64,000 nt of DNA, from contig NZ_VTPS01000007.1 in NCBI RefSeq assembly GCF_008274215.1, positions 56,951 through 120,950 of the forward strand, read 5' to 3'. The position numbers were made by a program, and so were the translations under genes. Of the stretch, positions 27,404 through 36,659 are shown one piece after another. Below the pieces are notes generated by a model that was not told the origin of the DNA, made no database searches, and saw nothing but the letters and a program-made list of their open reading frames with translations. This DNA is from Calorimonas adulescens (GTDB taxonomy: Bacteria; Bacillota; Thermoanaerobacteria; Thermoanaerobacterales; UBA4877). Numbering within the stretch: position 1 is the first letter of the stretch; every line of letters starts with the position of its first letter.

Positions 27404-29005
27404 TTATAATATACCAAGGTCCATAAGTTTTAAAGCCATGTGATATCCAAAAACCTCTTCCTCATCATTGAGTTCTGTGCCAAGCAACTCTTTTATCTTA
27501 TCTATACGATATATCAAGGTATTCCTGTGTATATATAACTTATCAGCAGTCTTTTTTATGTTCATCCTGTTATCAAGAAATTCCTTGAATGTACGTATCA
27601 ACTGAGACCTGTATTTTTTATCATATTCAATAAGCGGCCCTAATTTTGAAAGAATATATTCTTTTGCATCATCATCACCCGTAAGTTTTGCCAGTATTTT
27701 ATATACCCCTACATCGTCAAAAAGATAGGTCCTTCCCTTACCCCACAATTTTTCGCCTATTTTTAATGATTCCATTGCCTCCCTATATGAGCCGGATACC
27801 TTAAGCAGATTTTCTTCAGGTCTGCCTACACCTATAGAAAATTCTACCTGAGGAAATTTATTTGCAAAAATCTTCTCTATTCGCCCACACATCACAGACG
27901 CTTTCTCGTATAACTCTCCGGGACAGAATATTATAATATAATCACTAAATAACGCTGTTTTAACACCATCCAATGAACCTAAAACCTCATTGATTTCTTT
28001 AAATATTCTTTCATTCACGTTATAGTTCTTTTTATCCAACAGAAGATTATAACTTCTTTGATATATAACAACGACTATATTGAAATATTTCCTGTAAACC
28101 ACCCATCCTAACTTCTTTGCTCTTTCTATAACAAGATATTCATCTACAAAATTTCCGCTCAGCAAATCATATAGAAAATTACCCTCTATCCTCTTATTAT
28201 TTTCCTCAATGAGGTCCTGTTTTAAATATTGGATAGCAATTACTGTAGCTGCCATTTCTGCTGTCATGGCATTCATAACCTGCATATTTTTATCTGATAT
28301 CATAACTATATATCCCCTGACATCTCCTTTAACTGAAAGTGGAGTTATAATAAATGCTCTGGCCTGGCCGTATTGGTCTTCATATATCCCTGTCTTGTCT
28401 TTATCAGGACCGGTAAGGTGTTTTAATACAACCCTATTCAAATCCTTTGAGATGTCTTTACCGGATTTACTAAATATGACATTCATATTGTTGTCAAGAA
28501 GAATAATAGGTATGTCTACCATATTTGACAGCTTTTCAAGAAATGTCGAGGTGCTGTCGTCAGTCAAAACGGCCTCTGTAAGCTTCTCATGTATCAGCAA
28601 AATATTATTTAAAAATTCGGACTGATCGTGTACTATTTTTGTAAGCACAGAATTAATAATGTCAGCATAGGGTGACTTCGTTTTAAGATTTATTATGGTA
28701 AAATCTGCGTTATTCGCCATCTCAATAATATCTACAGGTAGTCTGTCAATATATCTACCCAGTTTAATTCCAAGACTTGAGGCTTTAGATTCAATAAGAT
28801 ACCTTACCAGGTATTCTAATTTGTCCTCACTGTCTCTATATGCATAGCCGGCAGTAATGTAAAAACCGCCCTCTTTTATCCATCCGGTCACATCGGGAAC
28901 TTCTATGACATCTATGCACGAAACATTTTTGTTAAGTCCATTTTTACCTGCTATAACCTTAGAGCCCTTTACCTCTCTTAATAAAAAGATATCCTTAATC
29001 TTCAT
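27404..29005 (-). CDS. PucR family transcriptional regulator
   Basis: About 533 residues. Residues ~1-120 are the PucR N-terminal domain (IKDIFLLREVKGSKVIAG and EVPDVTGWIKEGGFYITAG). A GAF/GGDEF-like central region follows, and the C-terminus has the PucR-type HTH: FLDNRMNIKKTADKLYIH followed by RNTLIYRIDKIKELLG. PucR proteins activate purine catabolism genes in Bacillus and related ones sense ureides. Its position between adenine deaminase and the nine-gene operon makes both likely targets (inference). The start is ambiguous: ATG at 29005 (GGAG 11 nt upstream) or GTG at 29014. Confidence 0.9.
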   Translation of the reverse strand: MKIKDIFLLREVKGSKVIAGKNGLNKNVSCIDVIEVPDVTGWIKEGGFYITAGYAYRDSEDKLEYLVRYLIESKASSLGIKLGRYIDRLPVDIIEMANNADFTIINLKTKSPYADIINSVLTKIVHDQSEFLNNILLIHEKLTEAVLTDDSTSTFLEKLSNMVDIPIILLDNNMNVIFSKSGKDISKDLNRVVLKHLTGPDKDKTGIYEDQYGQARAFIITPLSVKGDVRGYIVMISDKNMQVMNAMTAEMAATVIAIQYLKQDLIEENNKRIEGNFLYDLLSGNFVDEYLVIERAKKLGWVVYRKYFNIVVVIYQRSYNLLLDKKNYNVNERIFKEINEVLGSLDGVKTALFSDYIIIFCPGELYEKASVMCGRIEKIFANKFPQVEFSIGVGRPEENLLKVSGSYREAMESLKIGEKLWGKGRTYLFDDVGVYKILAKLTGDDDAKEYILSKLGPLIEYDKKYRSQLIRTFKEFLDNRMNIKKTADKLYIHRNTLIYRIDKIKELLGTELNDEEEVFGYHMALKLMDLGIL

Positions 29006-29093
29006 TTCTACCACTTCTCCATTAATAAAATTAATGCGGGATGAATTTAATTACTAATACGACATAAATTTAAATTATCCTCTTTTAATAAAA

Positions 29094-29126
29094 GTCCCTG
29101 TCTTTCGTCAGGTTTGCCATTAGTGC
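29094..29126 (-). ncRNA. Fragment resembling half of a c-di-GMP-I (GEMM) aptamer
   Basis: In the 5' region of the PucR gene the minus strand carries GCAC, then GGCAAACC, a short stem closed by a GAAA tetraloop, and GGGAC, which is the P1b half of the GEMM-I consensus in the right order and spacing. The second half (GCAAAGCC, GGCCT and the tetraloop receptor arm) is not present downstream. It looks like a relic or a chance match rather than a working riboswitch. Confidence 0.35.
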
Positions 29127-29147
29127 AGATAATTCAGTCCTCATTAA

Positions 29148-29192
29148 ACAAAATAGCATAATGAACTAAATATGTTCACTATGCTATTTTGT
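29148..29192. repeat. AT-rich 45-bp inverted repeat between adenine deaminase and pucR-type genes
   Basis: Arms ACAAAATAGCATA / TATGCTATTTTGT with inner TGAAC/GTTCA and a 7-nt loop. It is near-perfect, symmetrical and flanked by A/T runs on both sides, so it could be a bidirectional terminator, although it lies about 205 nt after the adenine deaminase stop. The rest of 29015-29396 has no gene that I can support. Confidence 0.6.
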
Positions 29193-29396
29193 AAAACCAT
29201 ATGTTTTTATTTACTTTTCACACCCTCTGCCGTCCATGTAACTCACAGACCAACACCAGGGCAGAATTTCAGTTAGAATGGAACAATCTATAAAACCGGT
29301 TTGACAATCATTGCAGTCTGTGTCAAATTTTTGTTGGCAACCTTCTATTTACACAATCATCCGTTTTTGCACATTCATGTTTATATATCTGCCTAA

Positions 29397-31118
29397 TTAC
29401 TTAAAAAGATCTACCAGCTTAAATTTATTCACGTCCACAAGGCCATTCACTGTGAGCTTAAGAGCTGGACAGACGGCTAAAGAAATAAAAGACAGGGTCA
29501 TAAATGGGTCTGATATGGTGACACCATTATTATTTTTTACAATTTCATGGAGCCTCATAAGGATATCTGATATCTCTACTACTGACCTGTCTGTCATCAA
29601 TCCCCCATAAGGCAGAGCAAGTGAGGCAAGTATTTTACCATCCATGGCTACCACAATCCCCCCACCTATCCGTTTTAATTCATCTACTGCCAGTATCATG
29701 TCTTCATCATTTTCGCCCGCCACTATAATGTTATGGGAATCATGGGATATGGTAGTTGCAAATGCTCCTTTTTTCATTCCAAGCCCATTTATAAATCCTA
29801 TACCTATCTTGCCTGTGGCTTCGTGTCTTTCTACAACTGCTATCTTGATTATGTCTCTTTCTACATCAGATTCTGCATATCCATTCACAACATTTGGCCT
29901 GGCCAATATCTCATCGGTGATTATCGAGTCTGCATGCAGCCCAATCACCCTCATAAGGTTTCCCCTTGCCATCACCTTAAAGCTATCCCTATTTAATGGT
30001 GCAACGTGTATGGTATCCTTTAGACTGTCATCAATGTCTGGAGTGTCAAAAATTGCTTTCCCATCCTCCGCTACAAGCACGCCCTCTTTATAAACCCTTT
30101 CTATTTTTAAAACATCTTTAAACACCAGTATATCTGCCACATAACCTGGGGCAATCCCTCCCTTATGTTTGAACCCGAAAAACATTGAGGGGTTTATTGT
30201 AGCCAGCCTGATAGCAGTGGGCAGCGAAAAACCATTCTTGATCAGCAAATGAACAGCATAATTTATGTGCCCCTCATGAACAAGATCTTCAGGATGCTTA
30301 TCATCCGTACACAGGAGTATCCTGTGTACGGTGTTGTGATTTATTATAGGAAGAAGCCTTAAGAGATCCCTGGTGAGTGAACCTTCCCTTATCATTATCC
30401 ACATACCTTTTTTCAGTTTTTCCATAGCTTCTTCCGGTGTGATACATTCATGGTCTGCCATTATACCAGTCGCAAGATAGGCATTAAGTTCATTACCGCT
30501 GAGATCAGGAGAATGGCCATCCATTACCCTGTCATGAAACAGCGATACCTTTGCGAGTACATCTCTATCTCCCTCAAGAAGTCCTGGGTAGTTCATCATT
30601 TCGGCCAGGCCAATAACCGATGGGTCACCCATAAAGATTTTCAAATCTTCCGCTTTTAAATTACCACCTGACATTTCAAAAGGGCCGGCAGGTACGCATG
30701 AAGGGAGCATAAAAAATATATCCATGGGTAATCCTTTAGAAGACTCGATCATAAACCTTATTCCATTGCCACCTGCTATGTTTGCTATCTCATGAGGATC
30801 CACAACTGCAGTGAGTGTGCCAAGTGGCACTAAAGCTTTTGTGAACTCAGTCGGAACACACATAGTGCTCTCTATATGCAGATGAGAATCTATAAAGGCC
30901 GGCGATATGTACGCGCCTTTAACGTCAACTACATTCTTTGCCTTATCATACCTTCCCACACCAGCTATCATACCATTATGTACTAATACATCCCCATCCT
31001 CTATAGACTCGTCAAATACATTTACAATGCGCCCGTTCTTTAAAAGCAGATCGCCTTCTGCCTTACCCAGTGCCACATCTATTAACTCTCTCAATTTATT
31101 CACATTATAGTCAAACAT
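29397..31118 (-). CDS. ade: Adenine deaminase
   Basis: 573 residues. Deaminates adenine to hypoxanthine and ammonia. Amidohydrolase-fold hallmarks: SHLHIESTMCVPTEF (HxH metal motif), DPHEIANIAGG, and the C-terminal adenine-deaminase domain with ISHDSHNIIVAG. Length and layout match bacterial AdeC/Ade. GAGAGGGTG precedes the ATG. Its neighbours are an NCS2 purine permease upstream and the PucR-type regulator downstream, a coherent purine salvage or catabolism unit. Confidence 0.96.
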   Translation of the reverse strand: MFDYNVNKLRELIDVALGKAEGDLLLKNGRIVNVFDESIEDGDVLVHNGMIAGVGRYDKAKNVVDVKGAYISPAFIDSHLHIESTMCVPTEFTKALVPLGTLTAVVDPHEIANIAGGNGIRFMIESSKGLPMDIFFMLPSCVPAGPFEMSGGNLKAEDLKIFMGDPSVIGLAEMMNYPGLLEGDRDVLAKVSLFHDRVMDGHSPDLSGNELNAYLATGIMADHECITPEEAMEKLKKGMWIMIREGSLTRDLLRLLPIINHNTVHRILLCTDDKHPEDLVHEGHINYAVHLLIKNGFSLPTAIRLATINPSMFFGFKHKGGIAPGYVADILVFKDVLKIERVYKEGVLVAEDGKAIFDTPDIDDSLKDTIHVAPLNRDSFKVMARGNLMRVIGLHADSIITDEILARPNVVNGYAESDVERDIIKIAVVERHEATGKIGIGFINGLGMKKGAFATTISHDSHNIIVAGENDEDMILAVDELKRIGGGIVVAMDGKILASLALPYGGLMTDRSVVEISDILMRLHEIVKNNNGVTISDPFMTLSFISLAVCPALKLTVNGLVDVNKFKLVDLFK

Positions 31119-31566
31119 TTTTCACCCTCTCCCACAAAGTTTTAGTAGCTACCTCTAACAGCTTTGCCATGACCTCTTTTCATCTCTGCTGTAAGGACAT
31201 GGTGCTCTTTAAAAATTTTTCTGCTGTTCTTAAGCAACATTTTTTGCTCTCTTCAACTCAAGCCAGAGCCTTCCCAGCATTTATTTAAAGCCTTTTTCAT
31301 GTTAACTCTTTAAAATCATATTTCCGGAAAAACATTGTAAGATACATACAACTATTCAAGAAGCCGGGCATGACAAAAAGGTGCCCGGCATCCACATATT
31401 CTGCATCAATATTGTTGCTTTTAAATTCCTGAGTATAGCCTTATCCCTCTTACAAGTTCTCCATATATATTCAGGAATATACTCCCATCAATCAGGCGGT
31501 TATTCTCACCTAATGTAAAGGACTACAGCACTATTAATAATCAACATTTTTTATTCTATGTTGGTT
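31119..31566 (-). other. Gene-free region between NCS2 permease and adenine deaminase, with possible structured RNA
   Basis: No credible gene in 448 nt. The minus strand holds a GC-rich hairpin (GCCGGGCA / TGCCCGGC, 31368-31393) and, between it and the permease stop, two interleaved pairings: GAGTATA with TATACTC, and TTCCTGA with TCAGGAA, in the order A-B-A'-B', which would be a pseudoknot. I looked for purine, preQ1 and ZTP riboswitch signatures and did not find them. The region could be a leader controlling adenine deaminase, but it could also be the permease 3' end plus a terminator. Confidence 0.35.
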
Positions 31567-32943
31567 TTATCTAAATATAAGATAAATAATAAATATACCA
31601 GCTAACACATACATTGTCAAGCTTATCTGTTTTGCCTTCCCTGTGAAAAGTTTTAAAAGAACATATGAAACTATCCCCAAGACTATTCCTTCAGAGATTG
31701 ATGATGTAAAAGGCATAGTGGTAATAGCAAGGAATGCCGGTATCGCCTCGGTCCAATCTTCTGAGATATCAATATCCTTTATAACAGATATCATCAGTAG
31801 CCCTACTATCACAAGGGCAGGTGCTGTAGCTGCAGAAGGTATAGATGTAAATATATTGCTCATGAATAACGCCATAACAAAGAAAAGCCCTGTCACTACA
31901 GACGTCAGCCCTGTTCTCCCACCTTCGGCAATACCTGCACTGCTCTCTATATAGGTTGTAACTGTGGATGTGCCCATAAATGCGCCAAATATGGTACCTA
32001 TAGCATCGGTCAGGAGACCCCTTGTAGTATCCTTGGGGTCCATATTGCCATTCTCATCGGTCAGCTTTGCCTTTTGTGCACACCCTATAAATGTACCTAT
32101 CGTATCAAACATATCTACAAAAAAGAACGCAAATATCACAGGTACCATTGAAACCCTTAGCGTACGGGCAAAGTCAAACTTAAAAGCAATTGGGGCCACA
32201 CTGGGTGGAACTGAGAGTAGGTTTCTCCATGCTGGCTCAAAAATACCATAGGTTGCTGCAACATCAACACCTATAACCCCAGCATATATCCACCCAACGA
32301 TTGACGTAACAAGAATACCCAATAGCAGAGCACCTTTTATCTTTTTATACATCATTATCCCCGTAACTACTAACCCAAATACAAAGAGTAGAGTCTGAGG
32401 ATTTGTAAAGTCACCTGCTGTTAAACTGTTATCTACTATTTTTACTACTCCGGCATTTATAAAGCCTATGGACGCTATAAAAAGACCAATACCAACACTG
32501 ATTGCCCTTTTAATATTTACAGGTATAGCATTTACAATTGCTGTCCTTATTTTTAAAGATGAGATAATCAAGAAAATAATCCCATCAAAGAGCACACAGG
32601 TAAGGGCAATCTGCCAGCCATTGGGTACATCCTTCAAAGGCCCGGACAAAACTAAACTGGCAAAGTAAGCATTTAAGCCCATCCCGCTTGCCAGTGCAAA
32701 AGGAAGATTGGCAAATACACCCATAAGTATTGTAGTTAAGCCTGCACTTAGAGCTGTTGCTGTAAAAAGTGCATCCTTTGGCATACCTGTCTCAGAGAGA
32801 ATTATTGGGTTCACTGCTAATATGTAGGCCATCGTGAGAAACGTCGTAAGGCCTGCCGTAAACTCTGTTCTTATATCAGTCCCCCTTTCCTTTAGTTTGA
32901 AATATCTTTCCAGCGTAGATTGATTACCCTGTCTTGATTCCAT
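31567..32943 (-). CDS. NCS2 family purine permease (adenine/guanine/hypoxanthine type)
   Basis: 458 residues with 12-14 hydrophobic segments. Proton-coupled nucleobase uptake. Family signatures: TEFTAGLTTFLTMAYILAVNP at the N-terminus, GMGLNAYFA, FFFVDMFDTIGT and STVTTYIESSAGIAEGGRTGL, all typical of the AzgA/PbuG/AdeP branch rather than the xanthine/uracil branch. GAGGAGG precedes the ATG. It is upstream of adenine deaminase on the same strand, so imported adenine can be deaminated directly. Confidence 0.95.
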   Translation of the reverse strand: MESRQGNQSTLERYFKLKERGTDIRTEFTAGLTTFLTMAYILAVNPIILSETGMPKDALFTATALSAGLTTILMGVFANLPFALASGMGLNAYFASLVLSGPLKDVPNGWQIALTCVLFDGIIFLIISSLKIRTAIVNAIPVNIKRAISVGIGLFIASIGFINAGVVKIVDNSLTAGDFTNPQTLLFVFGLVVTGIMMYKKIKGALLLGILVTSIVGWIYAGVIGVDVAATYGIFEPAWRNLLSVPPSVAPIAFKFDFARTLRVSMVPVIFAFFFVDMFDTIGTFIGCAQKAKLTDENGNMDPKDTTRGLLTDAIGTIFGAFMGTSTVTTYIESSAGIAEGGRTGLTSVVTGLFFVMALFMSNIFTSIPSAATAPALVIVGLLMISVIKDIDISEDWTEAIPAFLAITTMPFTSSISEGIVLGIVSYVLLKLFTGKAKQISLTMYVLAGIFIIYLIFR

Positions 32944-32963
32944 ATTTTACCTCCTCTAATACT

Positions 32964-34029
32964 CTATCCTTTATCGTCACCAAGATCCTTCCAATAATTA
33001 ATGGATAGCCCCTTATCCTTATATTCATGGCATTTGTTATAACTGGAATCTCTCCATTTATATTTATCTCCGCAGCCGACTTTGCTCCACAAGGCCTTGT
33101 GGGTTATTGTAATCAAAGACATACTCTTCTGCAAGTGCATATCCCAGTCTTCCAGATACAACCCCATAAATTTCTCTCTTAAATTAATTTCGGATTTATT
33201 GAACAGCCGCAGCCCATAGCCGCCACATATTTTATCGGGCTCATACCCCTTATCTCTTAACAAATCTATATCTCTACATTTTCCCTACCCTCCTTCGTCA
33301 TTTCACCTGTCTATTCAAATTTAAATGCTCACTCAATCCCACTTATACACGCTGCCAATAAAGTACATCTGGTATAGCATAACATTATTAACGAAGTATT
33401 TCATGGGAATGTATCAAACTCATGTTTTCTGCAAATTACATAATGTAGTATTCCCCATTTCCACACACGAAGCTTAAAAATAACCCCATGGTAAATACCT
33501 TGTCCAGTTCCTTTTTATACCATCTGCACTAAGACAAAAATCCTCCAACATCTCCATATAATTTTGCATAGCTATAAAAGGTATTAACTCCATTTTTAGC
33601 ACGTTTCTGCCTCTACAACACATAGTATTTTCTTAAAATCTAATATTAAACCCTAAAAAAAGCCAGAGGTAATGGATATGCACTTTATATAATTATCATT
33701 TAATTTTAATAAAATTGCAAGGTTCAAAAATGGTGCATCAATAGCTGTCTCTTCAAATATCATCCTGTGAACCATATTTTTTAAAGAATACCTCTTTAAA
33801 TAATCATGTTCTATCTCCTAATGTTTAAAAACTCTTCCAACGTTATGCCTTTATACTGCGGTCCCTGTATGGACCGTTTCATTCCCATAACAGCTATCAG
33901 AACCTGCACATCCAATATTGTAAAATAACCGTTCGCTCTCACAACATTACTATTTATCATTAATGAGCCTGCTGCTTTAGTATTGCAAAATACCAGTGAG
34001 ATAACATAGCCTGAAAGATTAAAATTCAC
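32964..34029 (-). pseudogene. Decayed coding region of unknown family
   Basis: Between the permease and glyA the minus strand carries several short open pieces in different frames that look protein-like but lack ribosome binding sites: 33811-34029 (GTG start, 72 codons, ends ITLEEFLNIRR), a following piece with YSLKNMVHRMIFEE and IDAPFLNLAILLKLND, one near 33480-33600 with ADGIKRNWTRYLPWGYF, and 32964-33263 (TTG start, 99 codons, KICGGYGLRLFNKS). They are separated by stops and frameshifts. I read them as one or two degraded genes, but no family is recognised. No RNA gene or repeat is evident here. Confidence 0.4.
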
Positions 34030-34066
34030 TTAAAATAATCAAATCCCCCATAACTATCCCCTGCCC

Positions 34067-35305
34067 CTATTCCCCTTCATACAGTGGAAAACCTTCAAGA
34101 ATTTTAGAAACCCTATACTTAGCGTCATCTACACTATAATTATTCTTAATAACCGATGAAATAATGTCTGCTATCTCATCCATCTCTTTAACCCCAAGTC
34201 CCCTCGTGGTAACAGCAGGCGTACCTATGCGTATACCGCTTGTAACGTTTGGCCCTTTGGGGTCGTTTGGTACAGTATTTTTATTTACTGTTATGTTTAT
34301 CTCTTCTAATTTCTTTTCAACGTCCTTACCGTTCACATCATATTTCCTCAAGTCTGCCAGCATCATATGATTATCAGTCCCGCCTGACACCAGGTCAATG
34401 CCCCTATTTAAAAGACCACCTGCTAAAGCCTTTGCATTTTGCACTATCCTTTTCTGATAGTCTTTAAAATCATCAGACATTGCCTCTTTGAAGCACACAG
34501 CCTTAGCTGCAATTATATGCATCAGTGGGCCACCCTGTGTGCCAGGAAATACGGCCTTATCTATGGCCTTTCCTATCCTCTCTTTGCAAAGTATTGCACC
34601 ACCTCGTGGCCCCCTGAGTGTCTTGTGAGTGGTTGTGGTAACAACATCAGCATATGGCACGGGATTCATATGGTATCCAGCAGCCACAAGGCCTGCTATA
34701 TGGGCCATATCCACCATAAGGTAGGCATTTACACTATCTGCAATCTCTCTGAGTCTCTTAAAATCTATCTCTCTTGGATAGGCACTGGCCCCTGCTACAA
34801 TCATCTTTGGCATAGTCTCTTTTGCAATCTTCTCTACCTCGTCATAGTTAATCCTACCTGTGGTTGGGTCCACCCCGTATGGTATAAAATTAAAGTATTT
34901 TCCCGATATGTTTACAGGACTCCCATGGGTAAGGTGACCTCCATGAGAAAGGTTCATCCCCAGCACTGTATCTCCGGGACTTAAAAGAGCAAAATATACA
35001 GCAATATTGGCCTGAGCACCGGAATGCGGCTGGACGTTGGCATACTCGGCATTAAAAAGCTTTTTAAGCCTCTCTCTTGCTATTTCCTCTACCTCGTCCA
35101 CAAACTGACACCCACCATAATATCTTTCCCCCGGGTAACCCTCAGCATATTTATTGGTCAGCACAGTACCCATAGCTGCCATGACAGCAGGACTTACAAA
35201 ATTTTCAGAGGCAATTAACTCAATAGTATTCCTCTGCCTGCCCAGCTCTCTTCTTATACTAACAGCAATCTCAGGGTCTACCATCTCAATGGTCTTCAGG
35301 TCCAT
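34067..35305 (-). CDS. glyA: Serine hydroxymethyltransferase
   Basis: 412 residues, standard length. Interconverts serine and glycine with THF, supplying 5,10-methylene-THF. PLP attachment Lys is in [14 protein letters not shown]; substrate and cofactor motifs [18 protein letters not shown] and [12 protein letters not shown] are intact. AAAGGAG precedes the ATG. It stands alone, with 245 nt of gene-free DNA upstream. Together with the 5-formyl-THF cyclo-ligase and purine genes it would fit purine or glycine fermentation as well as ordinary biosynthesis. Confidence 0.97.
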   Translation of the reverse strand: MDLKTIEMVDPEIAVSIRRELGRQRNTIELIASENFVSPAVMAAMGTVLTNKYAEGYPGERYYGGCQFVDEVEEIARERLKKLFNAEYANVQPHSGAQANIAVYFALLSPGDTVLGMNLSHGGHLTHGSPVNISGKYFNFIPYGVDPTTGRINYDEVEKIAKETMPKMIVAGASAYPREIDFKRLREIADSVNAYLMVDMAHIAGLVAAGYHMNPVPYADVVTTTTHKTLRGPRGGAILCKERIGKAIDKAVFPGTQGGPLMHIIAAKAVCFKEAMSDDFKDYQKRIVQNAKALAGGLLNRGIDLVSGGTDNHMMLADLRKYDVNGKDVEKKLEEINITVNKNTVPNDPKGPNVTSGIRIGTPAVTTRGLGVKEMDEIADIISSVIKNNYSVDDAKYRVSKILEGFPLYEGE

Positions 35306-35550
35306 ATCTTATGCATCTCCTTTTTTAGTTGATATAAAAACATATACCTCTATATTCTCTAAAAATCCTTTATTTCCTTCAAAAGTCTATCAATTCTTCA
35401 AACTTTCTGTTTCCAATTATAGACATCATAAATTCCCGGGCATTTTGTGTGGGTAGACTGCTGCATTGACCTGATCTTTAACACATGTGCTCTACCTCTG
35501 TCCAAACTTAAACCACTATTTACTATTACCAAACGTATATTTAACTACAT

Positions 35551-36237
35551 TCATGTACATTTCTCATACAACCATCTTGTCCTTTTATACCTTATTATAA
35601 CGTCTTTTCCCGTTCTCACCTTAATTATCCTACCCATTCCATAGGCTTCTTCCTTGCCTACAATATCTGCCTTATTTAATATTATGAAGATTTTCCCTTT
35701 TGCACCCTTCAGAAGGCCATCTGGATTTAATAACCTCAAAATGAGTTCTGCATCAACGGTCATTCCAAGTCTGTAACCTGTTAACCTGCATACCCTCTCA
35801 GCCCTGTACACATACTCTCCATCAAGCGGCTTACCTATAACATCAAGGCCAATGACTATGCAGGTGATGGTAGTACAGTCCGGCACTACCGGTTCCCATT
35901 CGGCAGGGGCTTTAAGAGACCTCCCCTTTGAACCATCAGCCTCTACCAGAATTACATCCCTTTTTATGCTTTTTATATCCCCCGGTAGAAGTCCAACAAG
36001 CTTACCATTGCTGTCCATGTCCCTTGCAAAAAATAGAGGATTCTCATCAGGTAAATCCTCTCTTAAAAAAACTGTTTTAACACCATGATACGGGTATATA
36101 TGGGTTGTGGTTGTTATTGCCACAGTGTAGAACGGAATCATCTCATAAGTCAGATCTTTTATGATTGTTGTCTTGCCTCCGCCCCCAATAAAGCTTATTA
36201 TATCACCTTTTGATATGCCTATAATATCTTTTAACAT
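35551..36237 (-). CDS. yqeC: Putative selenium-dependent hydroxylase accessory protein YqeC
   Basis: 228 residues. A P-loop protein: Walker A GGGGKTTI at residues 18-25, TTTTHIY after the first strand, and VEADGSKGRSLKAP as the central motif. This is the YqeC/EF2563 family, which co-occurs with selenium-dependent molybdenum hydroxylases such as xanthine dehydrogenase and is thought to help mature them. No molybdenum hydroxylase, selD or molybdopterin gene is in the window, so its partner must lie elsewhere or be lost. The ribosome binding site is weak. Confidence 0.8.
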   Translation of the reverse strand: MLKDIIGISKGDIISFIGGGGKTTIIKDLTYEMIPFYTVAITTTTHIYPYHGVKTVFLREDLPDENPLFFARDMDSNGKLVGLLPGDIKSIKRDVILVEADGSKGRSLKAPAEWEPVVPDCTTITCIVIGLDVIGKPLDGEYVYRAERVCRLTGYRLGMTVDAELILRLLNPDGLLKGAKGKIFIILNKADIVGKEEAYGMGRIIKVRTGKDVIIRYKRTRWLYEKCT

Positions 36238-36306
36238 AACTCACAACACTCTCTCATAATGTTACACACTTAGTATTTAATCTTATCATATCATAAAAAG
36301 GGGATC

Positions 36307-36597
36307 ATGATGATATCACTCACAGAATTATTTAATAAAATTAAGTCATATATCAGTGCCAGCAAATGCTGCTCTGATAAAATAACTCTTTCAGTTTACG
36401 GTCTGACTATAACTATGGAAAGAAGGACTGGAGAAACCATACCCCATGAGGTAACTGTGGTAGTGCCCCGGGTTGAATGCAGAAAAAAAATAAAGGATGG
36501 AGAAGAAGAAATTGAGGTTATATTAAATAGCATAACTGTTGTCCATGCACCACGTCATTCACTGGCCAGGCAATTTCAGGAAAAGCATAAAAAATAA
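36307..36597 (+). CDS. Small protein of unknown function
   Basis: 96 residues; the second of two consecutive ATG codons (36310) is better spaced from GGGG. The sequence has alternating beta-like segments (ITLSVYGLTITMERR, HEVTVVVPRVECRKK, EIEVILNSITVVHAP) and a basic tail. It is not recognised. There is no signal peptide or membrane segment. It is isolated on the plus strand, divergent from yqeC, with a hairpin after it. Confidence 0.5.
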   Translation: MMISLTELFNKIKSYISASKCCSDKITLSVYGLTITMERRTGETIPHEVTVVVPRVECRKKIKDGEEEIEVILNSITVVHAPRHSLARQFQEKHKK

Positions 36598-36613
36598 ACT
36601 GTCCAAAATTAAC

Positions 36614-36636
36614 AGGCTACCTTCATGGGGTAGCCT
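36614..36636. terminator. Hairpin between the small gene and the oxidoreductase
   Basis: AGGCTACC / GGTAGCCT stem with a 7-nt loop between two convergent genes; T runs on either side are weak, so it is a moderate bidirectional terminator candidate. Confidence 0.5.
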
Positions 36637-36659
36637 ATTGCAACACGATTATTAAATAA

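Noticed and set aside
31119..31566. Purine riboswitch upstream of adenine deaminase
   Set aside because: The core words of the purine aptamer (TATGG, GTTTCTACC) are absent on either strand.
34439..34984. Plus-strand open frame of 181 codons opposite glyA
   Set aside because: Cys/Tyr/His-rich and antisense to serine hydroxymethyltransferase.
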